A stretch of 64,000 bases of DNA from Streptomyces macrolidinus (GCF_023887685.1 NZ_JAMWMR010000025.1:36850-100849), one strand, 5' to 3'; counted from the first letter of the stretch, positions 49,572 through 58,863 are shown. Translations and numbers: made by a program. The notes: generated from the letters alone by a model not told the origin.

Positions 49572-49603
49572 GTTCGTCCGATCGGACGCTAGGGAGGATG
49601 TCC

Positions 49604-49834
49604 ATGCGCCTGCGCGACTGTGCCCCGGGAGACCGGCTCACCCTGCGTCGTCTCCGCGTGCGCGCCGGGGAACGGCTGCGGCTGCTGGAACTCGGCTTCG
49701 TACCGGGTGCGCTGCTGCACGTGATCGCCCGCGGAGCCACCGGCGGGCTGCTGGTGGGCCTGGGCGACGCACGGGTCGCCCTCGACGGCGCCACCGCGGG
49801 CGCGCTGCTGGTCGAGCCGGACGTGGCCCGCTGA
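49604..49834 (+). CDS. feoA: FeoA ferrous iron transport accessory protein
   Basis: This 76-residue SH3-like protein has MRLRDCAPGDRLTLRRLRV, RLLELGFVPGALLHVIA, then LVGLGDARVALDGATAGALL. It assists FeoB at the membrane. GGGAGG lies six bases before ATG 49604; the closer ATG 49598 is too near the ribosome site. The stop overlaps feoB (TGATG). Confidence 0.92.
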   Translation: MRLRDCAPGDRLTLRRLRVRAGERLRLLELGFVPGALLHVIARGATGGLLVGLGDARVALDGATAGALLVEPDVAR

Positions 49835-52101
49835 TGGCGCTCCAGGACCGGGCCGCCGGACTGCGCCGCGCCACCCGCGCCACGATGCTGGAGAAGCCCT
49901 GCTGCGACCCGGTGGAGGACGCCGGAGACGTCGCCGTACGGGGCGAGGTGCCCCGGGTGGCCCTCGTGGGCAACCCCAACGTCGGCAAGTCGACCCTGTT
50001 CAACGCGCTCACCGGCGCCCGCCAGCACGTGGGCAACTGGCCGGGCAAGACCGTTCACGTCGCCCGCGGCACCTGGCGCCCGGAGCCCACCGCGTACACC
50101 GACGGGCTGACCCTGATCGACCTTCCGGGCACCTACAGCCTCGTACCTCGCTCCCCGGACGAGGAACTCACCCGCGACCTGCTCGTGGACCACGGCCTCG
50201 ACGGCCGTCCCGAGGTGGTCGTGGTGACCGTCGACGCGGCCAACCTCGCCCGCAACCTCTACTTCCTCAGCCAGGTCCTGGACACGGGCGTCCCGGTGGT
50301 GGTCGCCCTCACCATGGTCGACGTGGCCCGCGCCCGCGGCCTGAAGGTCTCCGCCGAGTCACTGGCCGACGCCTTGGGCACCCCCGTCGTCGCGGTCCTC
50401 CCGCACCAGGGGCAGGGCCTGGACGACCTGGCCGAGGCTGTGTGCGCCATGCTCGCGGACCCTCGTCCGCCTCGCCCCGCCGATCTCGGCAGCGCCCTTG
50501 AGGAGGAGACCGCGGCGCTCACCTCGCTGGTGGCGGTGGGACTCGGGGAGCGCTACGCCCCGCGGTGGCTGGCACTCGCGTTGCTGTGCGGCGAGCCCGT
50601 CCCCACCGTCCCCGAGGGACTGCGCGAGCAGGCCCGCGAGGCCGGGCGGCGCCTGCTTCCCGCCGACCCGGAGAGCGCTGCCCCGGAGAGCGCTGCCCCG
50701 GACAGCACGGCCACAGACAGCCCCGACCGCCCGGCCGACCTCGGAGAACTGCCGGAGGACGACCCCGAGACGCTGGTCGCGGAGGCCCGCTACGCCTGGG
50801 CGCACCGGGTGCTCGCCGCCGCCGTCGACCGCCGTGCCGCCGACCGTCCCACCCTGACGGACCGGGTCGACCGGGTGCTGACCTCCCGATGGCTGGGCAT
50901 CCCGGTCTTCCTCGCCGTCATGTGGGGCGTCTTCACCGCCACCACCACGCTGGCGGTCCCCCTCCAGGACGGCTTGCAGGCACTGCTCGACGGTCCGGTC
51001 AACCGCGCCGCGACCGCCGTTCTGGAGGCGGTGCACGCACCCGGCTGGCTCTCCGGACTGGTGCTGAACGGACTGGTCGGCGGCGTCGGGCAGTTGCTCA
51101 CCTTCGTACCGCTGATGGCGATCATGTTCGTGCTGCTGGCCCTGCTGGAGGACTCCGGCTACATGGCCCGCGCCGCCTTCGTCGTCGACCGGGTGATGCG
51201 CCTCATCGGTCTGCCGGGCCGCGCCTTCCTGCCTCTCATCGTCGGCTTCGGCTGCAATGTGCCCGCGCTGGCCGGGACCCGCATCCTCGCCCATCGCGGC
51301 CACCGGCTGCTGGTCGGCATGCTCATCCCCTACGTCACCTGCAGCGCCCGGCTGACGGTCTACGTCCTGCTCGCCAGTGTCTTCTTCGGCAGCCGGGCGG
51401 GCACCGCGGTCTTCGCCATGTACGTGCTGTCCATCCTGCTGGTCATCGGGATCGGCCGGCTGCTGCGCCGGGTCCTGTTCCGTGACCTCGCGGACGAGCC
51501 GCTGGTACTGGAGCTGCCGCCGTACCGCAGGCCGACCGCGCGGGTGGTGGGCATGCAGTCCTGGCAGAAGCTGAACGCCTTCCTGCGTACGGCGGGTGGT
51601 GTCATCGTCGCCACCGTCGCCGCAGTGTGGCTGCTCTCGGCGATCCCGCTCGGCGGCGGCCAGGGCGGTTTCGGCAAGGTCCCGCTCGAGCACAGCGTCT
51701 TCGGCGGTACCGCGCGGACCATCGCCCCGGCGTTCGAACCGGCCGGGTTCGGCGACTGGCACTCCTCGGCCAGTCTGATCACCGGGTTCGTCGCCAAGGA
51801 GGCCGTGGTCTCCACGATGGCGCAGACGTACGAGGTGCAGCAGCCGGGCGACAACCACCACGCGGGCTCGCTCGGCACCGCTCTGCGGTCCACGTTCGAG
51901 CGCACCTCGCACGGTCACACGGTGCCCGCCGTGCTCGCCTTCATGGTCTTCCTGCTCGCCTACACGCCCTGTATGGCGACACTCGCCGCGCAGCGGGCGG
52001 AGATCGGCACCCGGCTCACCATGCTGGGCACCGGCATCCAACTGGCCGTCGCCTGGCTGCTGGCGGTGACGGTGTACCAGATCGGAGCACTGCTGTGGTG
52101 A
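49834..52101 (+). CDS. feoB: FeoB ferrous iron transporter
   Basis: This 755-residue protein imports Fe2+ across the plasma membrane. Its N-terminal G-protein domain has GNPNVGKS (46-53), IDLPGTYSL (G3) and LTMVDVARARGL in place of the NxxD region. A Pro/Asp-rich linker with a short SAAPE duplication (about 280-305) precedes the membrane domain with FGCNVPALAGTRIL and YVTCSARLTVY, the conserved Cys/Asn pore regions, and FVAKEAVVSTMAQTY. It overlaps feoA and feoC by one and four bases. Confidence 0.96.
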   Translation: MALQDRAAGLRRATRATMLEKPCCDPVEDAGDVAVRGEVPRVALVGNPNVGKSTLFNALTGARQHVGNWPGKTVHVARGTWRPEPTAYTDGLTLIDLPGTYSLVPRSPDEELTRDLLVDHGLDGRPEVVVVTVDAANLARNLYFLSQVLDTGVPVVVALTMVDVARARGLKVSAESLADALGTPVVAVLPHQGQGLDDLAEAVCAMLADPRPPRPADLGSALEEETAALTSLVAVGLGERYAPRWLALALLCGEPVPTVPEGLREQAREAGRRLLPADPESAAPESAAPDSTATDSPDRPADLGELPEDDPETLVAEARYAWAHRVLAAAVDRRAADRPTLTDRVDRVLTSRWLGIPVFLAVMWGVFTATTTLAVPLQDGLQALLDGPVNRAATAVLEAVHAPGWLSGLVLNGLVGGVGQLLTFVPLMAIMFVLLALLEDSGYMARAAFVVDRVMRLIGLPGRAFLPLIVGFGCNVPALAGTRILAHRGHRLLVGMLIPYVTCSARLTVYVLLASVFFGSRAGTAVFAMYVLSILLVIGIGRLLRRVLFRDLADEPLVLELPPYRRPTARVVGMQSWQKLNAFLRTAGGVIVATVAAVWLLSAIPLGGGQGGFGKVPLEHSVFGGTARTIAPAFEPAGFGDWHSSASLITGFVAKEAVVSTMAQTYEVQQPGDNHHAGSLGTALRSTFERTSHGHTVPAVLAFMVFLLAYTPCMATLAAQRAEIGTRLTMLGTGIQLAVAWLLAVTVYQIGALLW

Positions 52102-52439
52102 GCCTGCCGTGGCGACGCCACGCACCGGCCCCCGCGCCGTCCCCGGTCGGCGGGGGCGCGCTGCGCGCCGTACTCGCCGAGATCCGCGCCGCCCGTGGTG
52201 GCGGGGTGAGTCTGACGGAGGTGGCTCAGCGGGTGGGGGTCAGCCGGGAGGAGGCCGAGGCGATGGTGGAGTACTGGGTCCAGCGCGGCGCCCTCGCCAC
52301 CACCGACCTCGGCCGGGGTTGCGCCTCCGGCGGCTGCGGCGGCTGCCCGTCCGCGGCCCGGGACGGGGGACCCGGCTGCGGGACGGACGGCCCCTCGGGA
52401 CCCGTGCTGGTGGCGATCACCGTACGGCCCCGCTCCTGA
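52098..52439 (+). CDS. FeoC-like winged-helix protein with cysteine cluster
   Basis: This 113-residue protein overlaps the feoB stop (GTGA). The central winged helix (LRAVLAEIRAARGGGVSLTE, then VAQRVGVSREEAEAMVEYWV) is followed by a cysteine-rich loop CASGGCGGCPSAARDGGPGC, likely holding an Fe-S cluster or metal as in FeoC proteins. It probably senses iron or oxygen and controls FeoB activity or stability. Confidence 0.8.
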   Translation: MSLPWRRHAPAPAPSPVGGGALRAVLAEIRAARGGGVSLTEVAQRVGVSREEAEAMVEYWVQRGALATTDLGRGCASGGCGGCPSAARDGGPGCGTDGPSGPVLVAITVRPRS

Positions 52440-52457
52440 ACGACCTCGCTGATCGCG

Positions 52458-52511
52458 GGCGTACGGATTCGGGGCGGCGTACGAATGCACAGCGGCGTAC
52501 GGATTCGGGGC
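52458..52511. repeat. 18-bp tandem repeat x3 between convergent genes
   Basis: GGCGTACGGATTCGGGGC at 52458 and again at 52494, with a diverged copy at 52476, fills most of the 82 bases between the feoC-like and copC-like stops. No terminator hairpin is seen there. Confidence 0.75.
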
Positions 52512-52521
52512 AGGGACTCGG

Positions 52522-53187
52522 TCACGGCTGAGGACGGTCCGAGGAATCGCCGTTCTCTCCATGTGGTGCCCCAGGAGCGGCGGCGGACCGGCGGAGTCCG
52601 ATGACCAGGAGGGTGATCGTGGCGACCACCAGGGCGCCCGCCGCGGCCCACCAGGGCCAGTCCGGCGCGTCGTCCGTGCCTGTGCCCGTGTCTGTGCCTG
52701 TGCCCGCGCCCGTGTCCGTGGAGGTCACCGGTGGCGCGGAGGCGGGGGAGGTCTCAGTGGCCGGTGGCGACGCGGGCGTGGGCTGGGCGGGGGCCGTCTT
52801 GTCGGTGTTGGTGAACGTGTAGCGGCCCTGCATCGGTGCCCCGTCGGCCGCGATGGTGCGCCAGGTGACCTGGATCCTGCCGCCGGGCAGCGCACTGACC
52901 TTCTGCCGTACGTCGGTGCCCGTCACCGTCGCCGCGCCGTCGCTGTAGGACGTCCCGTCGAGGCCGGCGACCACGACCGTCGTGTACTCCTGGCTGATCG
53001 GGCTGTCGAACGTCAGCGTGACCGCGGTGGGTGTCTTCGCCACCTCGGTGTCGGCGGCGGGGCTGGAGTCGAGCAGTTGCGCGTGCGCCCATGCCGGTGA
53101 CGCGGGCAGGAAGACCCACAGCATGGCCAGCAGGAGTGCCGTGAGGGCCGGTACGGCGACCGGACGGGAGAGGGCTCGTCGCTTCAC
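52522..53187 (-). CDS. CopC-domain copper-binding secreted/membrane protein
   Basis: This 221-residue protein has a signal peptide ending at AWAHAQLLDSSPAADTEV, where His is the copper ligand of CopC proteins. The beta-sandwich includes VTLTFDSPIS and WRTIAADGAPMQGRYTFTN. A Thr/Gly/Asp/Pro low-complexity spacer (GTGTDTGTGTDD) leads to a single C-terminal membrane helix (WWAAAGALVVATITLLVIG). It is divergent from the PCuAC gene, with a palindromic operator candidate between them. Confidence 0.9.
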   Translation of the reverse strand: MKRRALSRPVAVPALTALLLAMLWVFLPASPAWAHAQLLDSSPAADTEVAKTPTAVTLTFDSPISQEYTTVVVAGLDGTSYSDGAATVTGTDVRQKVSALPGGRIQVTWRTIAADGAPMQGRYTFTNTDKTAPAQPTPASPPATETSPASAPPVTSTDTGAGTGTDTGTGTDDAPDWPWWAAAGALVVATITLLVIGLRRSAAAPGAPHGENGDSSDRPQP

Positions 53188-53213
53188 ATACCAGTACGTC
53201 GGCCGGGGCCGCC

Positions 53214-53256
53214 CGAAAGTTCCCGCGCATACGTCGTGAACTCCCGGGAACTTTCG
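53214..53256. promoter_or_regulatory. Perfect 12-bp inverted repeat between copC and PCuAC genes
   Basis: CGAAAGTTCCCG (53214-53225) and CGGGAACTTTCG (53245-53256) are exact reverse complements with a 19-base spacer, in the middle of the 142-base divergent promoter region. Position and symmetry fit an operator for a copper or envelope-stress regulator; the sequence does not match the copper-box patterns I know. Confidence 0.55.
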
Positions 53257-53329
53257 CGCGACCCGCGCCGACTACTGCTGTGACTGCGGGACCGATGCCG
53301 CAACCGAACCGAAGAAGGCCGATCACGCC

Positions 53330-53932
53330 ATGCGTACCTCCGCCACCCACACCGCTCAGGGTCGCTACGCCCGCCTGCGCCTCCTCGCCGCCGCCGTGAC
53401 CGCCGGGGCGATATCCCTCACCACCCTCACGGCCTGTGGCTCGAGCGACGACTCGTCCTCGTCGTCGTCCTCGTCCCCCTCCTCCACTGCGAGCACCCCC
53501 GCCAAGGCCGCGGCCCCGGTGACCGTGCAGGACCCGTGGGCGAAGGCCGCCGACTCCGGGATGACGGCCGTCTTCGGCACCCTGGTCAACACCACCGACT
53601 CCAAGGTCACGGTGGTGTCCGCCACTTCGACCGTCTCGAAGAAGACGGAGCTGCACGAAGTCGCCGACGTCGAGGGCAAGCCCGTCATGCGGCCCAAGAA
53701 GGGCGGCTTCGTCATCCCCGCCCAGGGCAACCACCAACTCCAGCCCGGCGCCGACCACTTGATGCTCATGGGCCTGGACAAGGCCGTGAAGCCGGGTGAC
53801 GAGGTCACCGTGACCCTGACGCTCAAGGACGGCAAGACCGTGCGCTTCACCGCCGTCGCCAAGGCCTTCGCGGGCGGCAAGGAGAACTACAGCTCCGGCA
53901 TGGACTCCGACATGAAGATGAAGAAGGACTGA
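53330..53932 (+). CDS. PCu(A)C-type copper chaperone lipoprotein
   Basis: This 200-residue protein has a lipobox LTTLTAC with Cys36 as the lipidated residue, a Ser-rich spacer, then a PCuAC beta-barrel with HEVADVEGKPVMRPKKGG and HLMLMGLDKAV, the H(M)x10MxxHxM-like copper site, and a Met/Lys-rich tail (DSDMKMKKD). In Streptomyces such chaperones deliver copper to extracytoplasmic cuproenzymes. It lies ten bases before the DyP peroxidase gene in the same operon. Confidence 0.9.
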   Translation: MRTSATHTAQGRYARLRLLAAAVTAGAISLTTLTACGSSDDSSSSSSSSPSSTASTPAKAAAPVTVQDPWAKAADSGMTAVFGTLVNTTDSKVTVVSATSTVSKKTELHEVADVEGKPVMRPKKGGFVIPAQGNHQLQPGADHLMLMGLDKAVKPGDEVTVTLTLKDGKTVRFTAVAKAFAGGKENYSSGMDSDMKMKKD

Positions 53933-53942
53933 CCTCCCGGCC

Positions 53943-55223
53943 ATGGACGACACCCCCATCGACCCCGCCCCAACCACCACCGCGGCCGAGGGCACCACCG
54001 GGGTCAGCCGCCGCCGACTGCTGACCGGCGGCGCGCTCACCGTCGGCGGGGCCCTGGCCGGAGCCGGCATCGGCGTCGCCGCGACCGGCGACAGCGGCGG
54101 CCCAACCCCCGACCCTGGTCAAGCACGACCGAAGGAGGCCGCGTACGGCGCGCAGAAGGTCCCCTTCCACGGACGGCATCAGGCGGGCATCGCCACCCCG
54201 GCGCAGGCCCACGGTGTGTTCCTCGGCTTCGAGTTGGCCAGGACGGTGGACCGCGCGGCCCTCGGCCGGATGATGCGCCTGCTCACCGACGACGCCGTAC
54301 GGCTCACCCGCGGCCAGGCGGCGCTCGCCGACACCGAGGCGGAACTCGCGGCGCTGCCCGCCCGGTTGACGGTCACCTTCGGGTTCGGCCCCGGTCTCTT
54401 CAAGGCCGCCGGACTCGACGACCAGCGGCCCGCGTCGCTCACGCCCCTGCCCCGCTTCCCCATCGACCGGCTCCAGGACCGCTGGAGCGGCGGCGATCTG
54501 CTGATCCAGATCTGCGCCGACGACCCACTCACCGTCGCGCACGCCCAGCGGATGCTCACCAAGGACGCGCGCACGTTCGCCCGGCTGCGCTGGGCCCAAC
54601 GCGGCTTCCGCCGTGGGCGCGGCGTCCAGAACGACGGCGTCACCCAGCACAACCTCATGGGCCAGCTCGACGGCACCGCCAACCCGCCACCCGGCGGCGA
54701 CATCTTCGCCAAGTCCGTGTGGACGGACAGTGGCCCCGCCTGGCTGCGCGGCGGCGGCACGACCCTCGTACTGCGGCGTATCCGTATGGAGTTGGAGACC
54801 TGGGACGCCGCCGACACCAAGGCCAAGGAGTTCACGGTCGGCCGACGGCTCGGCAGCGGCGCCCCGCTCACCGGCACGGTGGAGGCCGATGCGCCGGACT
54901 TCGAGGCCAAGGACAAGCTCGGCTTCCCGGTCATCTCCGAGTTCGCCCACATCCGCCGGGCGCATGTGACGGACGACCGCATGCGGATCTTCCGTAGGCC
55001 CTACAACTACGACGACGCCCCGGCCGCCGACGGACGGCCCGACACCGGGCTGCTGTTCGCCTCCTTCCAGCGGGACATCGGCGAGCAGTTCCTGCCGATC
55101 CAGCGCCGTCTCGCCGCCTCCGATCTCCTCAACCAGTGGACCACCCCGATCGGTTCCGCCGTCTTCGCCGTCCCACCCGGCTGCGCACCCGGCGGCTGGA
55201 TCGGCGAGTCCCTGTTGGGGTAG
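53943..55223 (+). CDS. Tat-exported DyP-type haem peroxidase
   Basis: This 426-residue protein has a Tat signal SRRRLLTGGALTVGGALAGA (22-41). The ferredoxin-like double domain carries the DyP motif GQLDGTANP (GxxDG) and the proximal haem-ligand region SEFAHIRRAH. In Streptomyces lividans the homologous DtpA, encoded with Sco and ECuC copper proteins, is needed for copper-oxidase GlxA maturation; the copC/PCuAC neighbours suggest the same setting here. No Sco gene is present in the window. Confidence 0.93.
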   Translation: MDDTPIDPAPTTTAAEGTTGVSRRRLLTGGALTVGGALAGAGIGVAATGDSGGPTPDPGQARPKEAAYGAQKVPFHGRHQAGIATPAQAHGVFLGFELARTVDRAALGRMMRLLTDDAVRLTRGQAALADTEAELAALPARLTVTFGFGPGLFKAAGLDDQRPASLTPLPRFPIDRLQDRWSGGDLLIQICADDPLTVAHAQRMLTKDARTFARLRWAQRGFRRGRGVQNDGVTQHNLMGQLDGTANPPPGGDIFAKSVWTDSGPAWLRGGGTTLVLRRIRMELETWDAADTKAKEFTVGRRLGSGAPLTGTVEADAPDFEAKDKLGFPVISEFAHIRRAHVTDDRMRIFRRPYNYDDAPAADGRPDTGLLFASFQRDIGEQFLPIQRRLAASDLLNQWTTPIGSAVFAVPPGCAPGGWIGESLLG

Positions 55224-55345
55224 CCCGCCGCGCGGCCGAGGAGCGGCCGAGGAGCAGCCGCCTGCCGGTATTCCGGGTCACGGAAGCGTTGCACGTGATC
55301 CGGAATATCCTCTTCCGGGTTCTCGGTGGTGCCGTCATCGGCACA

Positions 55346-55735
55346 ATGGCAAGGGTGTCGGACTTCAGTGAACTCCAGTTGGCGGACGGGACGTCCGTCC
55401 GGTTCCAGCTCATCCCGCAGGACGGCGAGGTCGACCTCGCCGAACCGGCCGAGGACCTCCCGGAAGGCATGGGGGCCACGGTTCCGGTGTCCCGGGGCGG
55501 GCGGCGTGTCGCCGACCGCGCCGTCGAGACCCTGCGCACCGCACTGCGGCCGTTGGGGCCGATCGTTCAGGAGATCCACGACGCCGTGGTGAGTGCGGAC
55601 CAGCCGCCCCAGGAGATCAACGTCACCTTCGGCGTGCAGATCGGGCAGGACCTCAAGCTGGGCTTCGTCGCGGGGAACGGGCAGGCTCATCTGACGGTCT
55701 CGGCCACCTGGCGGCCCGTGCCCGCCGAGGACTGA
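55346..55735 (+). CDS. Trypsin-co-occurring domain protein (CU044_2847 type)
   Basis: This 129-residue protein has a beta-rich start (FSELQLADGTSVRFQLI), a helix (RVADRAVETLRTALRPLGPI) and a characteristic VTFGVQIGQDLKLGFVAGNG followed by HLTVSATW. Proteins of this kind are found beside trypsin-like proteases in actinobacterial conflict operons and are thought to be partners or regulators. ATG 55346 lacks a strong ribosome site; GTG 55355 is possible. It lies three bases before the protease gene. Confidence 0.8.
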   Translation: MARVSDFSELQLADGTSVRFQLIPQDGEVDLAEPAEDLPEGMGATVPVSRGGRRVADRAVETLRTALRPLGPIVQEIHDAVVSADQPPQEINVTFGVQIGQDLKLGFVAGNGQAHLTVSATWRPVPAED

Positions 55736-55738
55736 CGG

Positions 55739-57913
55739 ATGGGCTGGTTCATGAAGGCGGGCCCGTCGGCCGCGGCGGACCCGCGTCACTGCGTGGTCTC
55801 CGTGCTGGAGCCCGTCGGCTCCCAGAGCGTCGGCGCGGGCGTCCTGCTGACCCCGGACCACCTGCTGACCTGTGCCCACGTCGTCAACGACGCGCTGGGA
55901 CGACGACCGTTCGATCCGCGGCACCCGGGCGACGACGCCGTGCCGGTCGCCGTGCACGGCCGGGCCCGCACCTCCAGGGTCGACGCCCGGGTGACCCACT
56001 GGGTGCCCGCGCGCCGCCGGGACGGCGCGCCGGGCGTCCCCGGGGCCAAGGACCACGAGTGGCTGGGCGACCTGGCGGTCCTGCGTCTGGAGACCGGACC
56101 GCACCACCAGATGCCGCCGCCCCAGTGGCTGCCGATGGCGATCGGCCAGTCGCTGCGCGCCTGGCACAGCAGCGGCAGGAGCCACACGTTCGCGGACGTG
56201 CGGGTCAAGTCCTGTGACGAGGCGGTCGGTTACGTCGACGGCGACGCCACCGGCATGGCGATCGGCCCCTCGTACAGTGGCTGCCCGCTGTGGTCGATCG
56301 CGGACAACGCGGTGGTGGGCATCGTCGCCGGACATGTCATGCCGCCCCACGACCCGGTCACCGGCCGGCCGTTGCCCCACAGCTCCCAGCACGTCGCGCG
56401 GCGTAGCTGGAGCATCCCCTGGCAGCGCATCGAGGCCGAGCTGAGGACGGTCGGCGCGGGCACGCTGTTCGAGACTCCGGAACCCGACCCGGACGATCCG
56501 GCGTACGAGATGCTCGAACACCTGCTGGACCGGTACATGCCGGCCTCGGGGCTGCGCAGCGAGCATGCGCGTGCCGTCGCGGAACACTGCGGATACGAAG
56601 TCCACGACAGTCTGTCCGCGCCCACCACCGAGGAGTTCGCGGCGCTGCTGCTGACGGAGCCGCGGGCGCTGGCCGCGCTGACGGAGGTGCTGCACCGACG
56701 GGAGCCGGCGGCGGTGCCCCCGCTGCTGGCGGCCGGCCGGATGTCGCAGGTGCCCCGGCTGCTGTCCCCGCGCGAGCACCACAAGCTGACGCGCCATCTG
56801 GACGCCCTGCCCGCGCCGTTGCGCAACCGGCTGCCCGAAGTGGCGCGTGCCGCACTGCCGTTGGCCGCCGCGCTGCCCACGGGCGAGGGCGTCAAGGGGC
56901 TCCTGGACCACCTGGAGTGTCTCACCGGCGACAGCCGTACGGACGCCGACGGTCTGCGGGTGCCGGGGCTGCTGCGCGTGGTGGAGTACCTGGCCGCGCT
57001 CGCACCGTCCGCGCAGCAGGCGTCCCTGCGGCTGTGGACGATGTCCGTCGTGGACCGGCTGGGCATCCCCCACACCTCGCTCCTGGAGCGCCGCACGGAC
57101 GCCGAGGAGTGGGCGCGCGCGGCGCGGGGGCGGACGGCCGCGGTCTGGGTGACGGCCCGGGTGGAGCGGGCGGGTGCGGACCGCTATCGGTTACGGGTGT
57201 GGTGCGACGAGGGCGGCGGCCCCCGCCGGACGACGACGGACACCGGGGCCGCCCGCTCGGGTGCCGAGGTGGCCCGGGAGCTGCTCGGGGTGCTGGAGTC
57301 GCTGTACCGGGCGGCGCCCGACCGGGACCGGCCGGTGCTGGAACTCCTGGTTGGACGGGACGAGTTGAACCTGGCCGTGGACGAGTGGGGCATGACCGAC
57401 CCCGACGGCCATCAGTTCGGGCCCGACGAACTGCCGGGGGTGCTCGGCGCCGAGTTCCCCGTCGTCGTCACCTGCCCGGAACTCCTGCGCCGTCACGAAC
57501 GTTTCCATCCCGACTGGCGCCACCGCTGGAGACTTCTCGACTCGGACGCGTTGTTGACGTTCGACGACCCCTCGCAGGGGCGCAGTGAGGTCTATGGCGC
57601 CCTGTTGGCCGAGAAGGACGCCGTCCGGGTCGCCGTGGACGTTCCCCCGCGTTCACGTGACGAGATCGTGCAGACGTGCCTGCTGATGGGGGTGCCCGTG
57701 GTGATGTGGGACCGCGAGCGGGTCGACCGCTCCCCTGCCCTGGCCCGGCTGTCACCGGTGCCGGTGCGCACGCTGCCGGAGGGCACGCGCGCGTACCGGG
57801 CGATGCGGCTGGGCAGTCCCCATCAGTACGCGGGCCGCCCCGTCCTCGCCTGGTCGGACGCGGACCGCTCGTTGCCCCGGCTGCAACTGGCAGAACCCCA
57901 GGAGAACGGATGA
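55739..57913 (+). CDS. Trypsin-like protease fused to VMAP-type regions
   Basis: This 724-residue cytoplasmic protein has a serine protease domain with the triad His47 (LLTCAHVVND), Asp111 (LGDLAVLRLE) and Ser180 (GPSYSGCPLWS). A helical middle (about 255-420) resembles effector-associated and VMAP regions, and a C-terminal domain (about 450-720: WVTARVERAGADRYRLRVW, ELLVGRDELNLAVDEWGM) resembles VMAP-C. Together with the MoxR ATPase and the vWA protein downstream it forms a ternary conflict system in which ATPase remodelling would release the protease. No signal peptide is present. GAGGA precedes ATG 55739; the stop overlaps the next gene (ATGA). Confidence 0.85.
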   Translation: MGWFMKAGPSAAADPRHCVVSVLEPVGSQSVGAGVLLTPDHLLTCAHVVNDALGRRPFDPRHPGDDAVPVAVHGRARTSRVDARVTHWVPARRRDGAPGVPGAKDHEWLGDLAVLRLETGPHHQMPPPQWLPMAIGQSLRAWHSSGRSHTFADVRVKSCDEAVGYVDGDATGMAIGPSYSGCPLWSIADNAVVGIVAGHVMPPHDPVTGRPLPHSSQHVARRSWSIPWQRIEAELRTVGAGTLFETPEPDPDDPAYEMLEHLLDRYMPASGLRSEHARAVAEHCGYEVHDSLSAPTTEEFAALLLTEPRALAALTEVLHRREPAAVPPLLAAGRMSQVPRLLSPREHHKLTRHLDALPAPLRNRLPEVARAALPLAAALPTGEGVKGLLDHLECLTGDSRTDADGLRVPGLLRVVEYLAALAPSAQQASLRLWTMSVVDRLGIPHTSLLERRTDAEEWARAARGRTAAVWVTARVERAGADRYRLRVWCDEGGGPRRTTTDTGAARSGAEVARELLGVLESLYRAAPDRDRPVLELLVGRDELNLAVDEWGMTDPDGHQFGPDELPGVLGAEFPVVVTCPELLRRHERFHPDWRHRWRLLDSDALLTFDDPSQGRSEVYGALLAEKDAVRVAVDVPPRSRDEIVQTCLLMGVPVVMWDRERVDRSPALARLSPVPVRTLPEGTRAYRAMRLGSPHQYAGRPVLAWSDADRSLPRLQLAEPQENG

Positions 57914-58860
57914 CCACGTCGGCACACGGCAGTTGGCGGATCTTTCGCGGAGACGGTGTGGCCCGCCCGGTCACCATGCCGCCCGCTCCCCCGTGGCGGC
58001 GCTTCAGCCCCGGCGGCCGTACGGCCGGACCGCTGCCCTACCTGGTCGCGCCGGAGCACGCGGACATCGTCAACGCGGCCCTGCATCTGCGCCGCCCGCT
58101 GCTCGTGACCGGCCCGGCGGGCACGGGCAAGTCCTCACTGGCCCGCGCGGTGGCGCATGAGCTGAGCCTCGGCGAACTGCTGCGCTGGCCGGTCAACAGC
58201 CGCTCCAGCGTGCACGAGGCGCTCTACCAGTACGACGCGATCGGGCGGTTGCGGGAGACCACGCTGAGCCGGGACCGGGGCGAGGCGGAACCCTCCATCG
58301 GCACGTTCATCCGGCTCGGCCCGCTCGGCACCGCGCTCGCCCCGCACCGCACCCCGCGCGCCCTGCTGGTGGACGAGATGGACAAGGGGGACGTGGACCT
58401 GCCCAACGATCTGCTGACGGTGTTCGAGGAGGGCGTCTTCGAGATCCCCGAACTCGCCCGCCTGCCCGAGGAGTTCGCCGAGGTGGAGGTGCTGACGGCC
58501 GACCACCGGGGAGTGGTGACGGTACATCAAGGCCGCGTGGAGTGCCTGGAGTTCCCCGTCGTCATCATCACCAGTAACGGCGAGCGGGACTTCCCGCCCG
58601 CCTTCCTGCGCCGCTGTATCCGGCTCGATCTGCCGATGCCCGACGAGGAGCGGCTGCGGTCCATCGTCGCCGCGCATCTCGGGCCGGAGATCCTGCCGGA
58701 CGTGGACGATCTGCTCCAGGCGTTCCTGCGCCGCCGCGCCCCTGGTGAACTCGCCACCGACCAACTCCTCAACGCGGTGTTCCTGCGCACCAGCGGCGTG
58801 GATCTGGACGCCGACGGGCTGCTGGACGCCGTCCTGCACCAGCTCACGGGAACGGTGTGA
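57910..58860 (+). CDS. MoxR-type AAA+ ATPase
   Basis: This 316-residue AAA+ ATPase has Walker A GPAGTGKSSLARAVA (about residues 71-85), Walker B ALLVDEMDKGD (about 153), sensor-1 VVIITSNGERDFPPAFLRRC and an arginine-finger region. MoxR ATPases act as chaperones for vWA-domain partners. It overlaps the protease gene by four bases (AGGAGA upstream) and precedes the vWA-like protein by three, so the three proteins should be made in balance. Confidence 0.92.
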   Translation: MTTSAHGSWRIFRGDGVARPVTMPPAPPWRRFSPGGRTAGPLPYLVAPEHADIVNAALHLRRPLLVTGPAGTGKSSLARAVAHELSLGELLRWPVNSRSSVHEALYQYDAIGRLRETTLSRDRGEAEPSIGTFIRLGPLGTALAPHRTPRALLVDEMDKGDVDLPNDLLTVFEEGVFEIPELARLPEEFAEVEVLTADHRGVVTVHQGRVECLEFPVVIITSNGERDFPPAFLRRCIRLDLPMPDEERLRSIVAAHLGPEILPDVDDLLQAFLRRRAPGELATDQLLNAVFLRTSGVDLDADGLLDAVLHQLTGTV

Positions 58861-58863
58861 ACC

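Larger units (their letters stand above)
49299..49603. other. 305-base divergent region between the XRE regulator and feoA
   Basis: It contains a strong imperfect hairpin (49331-49364), three 21-bp repeats (49414-49476) and an iron-box-like site (49553-49571). No coding frame is convincing. It should hold the promoters of both the regulator/TIR side and the ferrous-iron operon. Confidence 0.6.
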
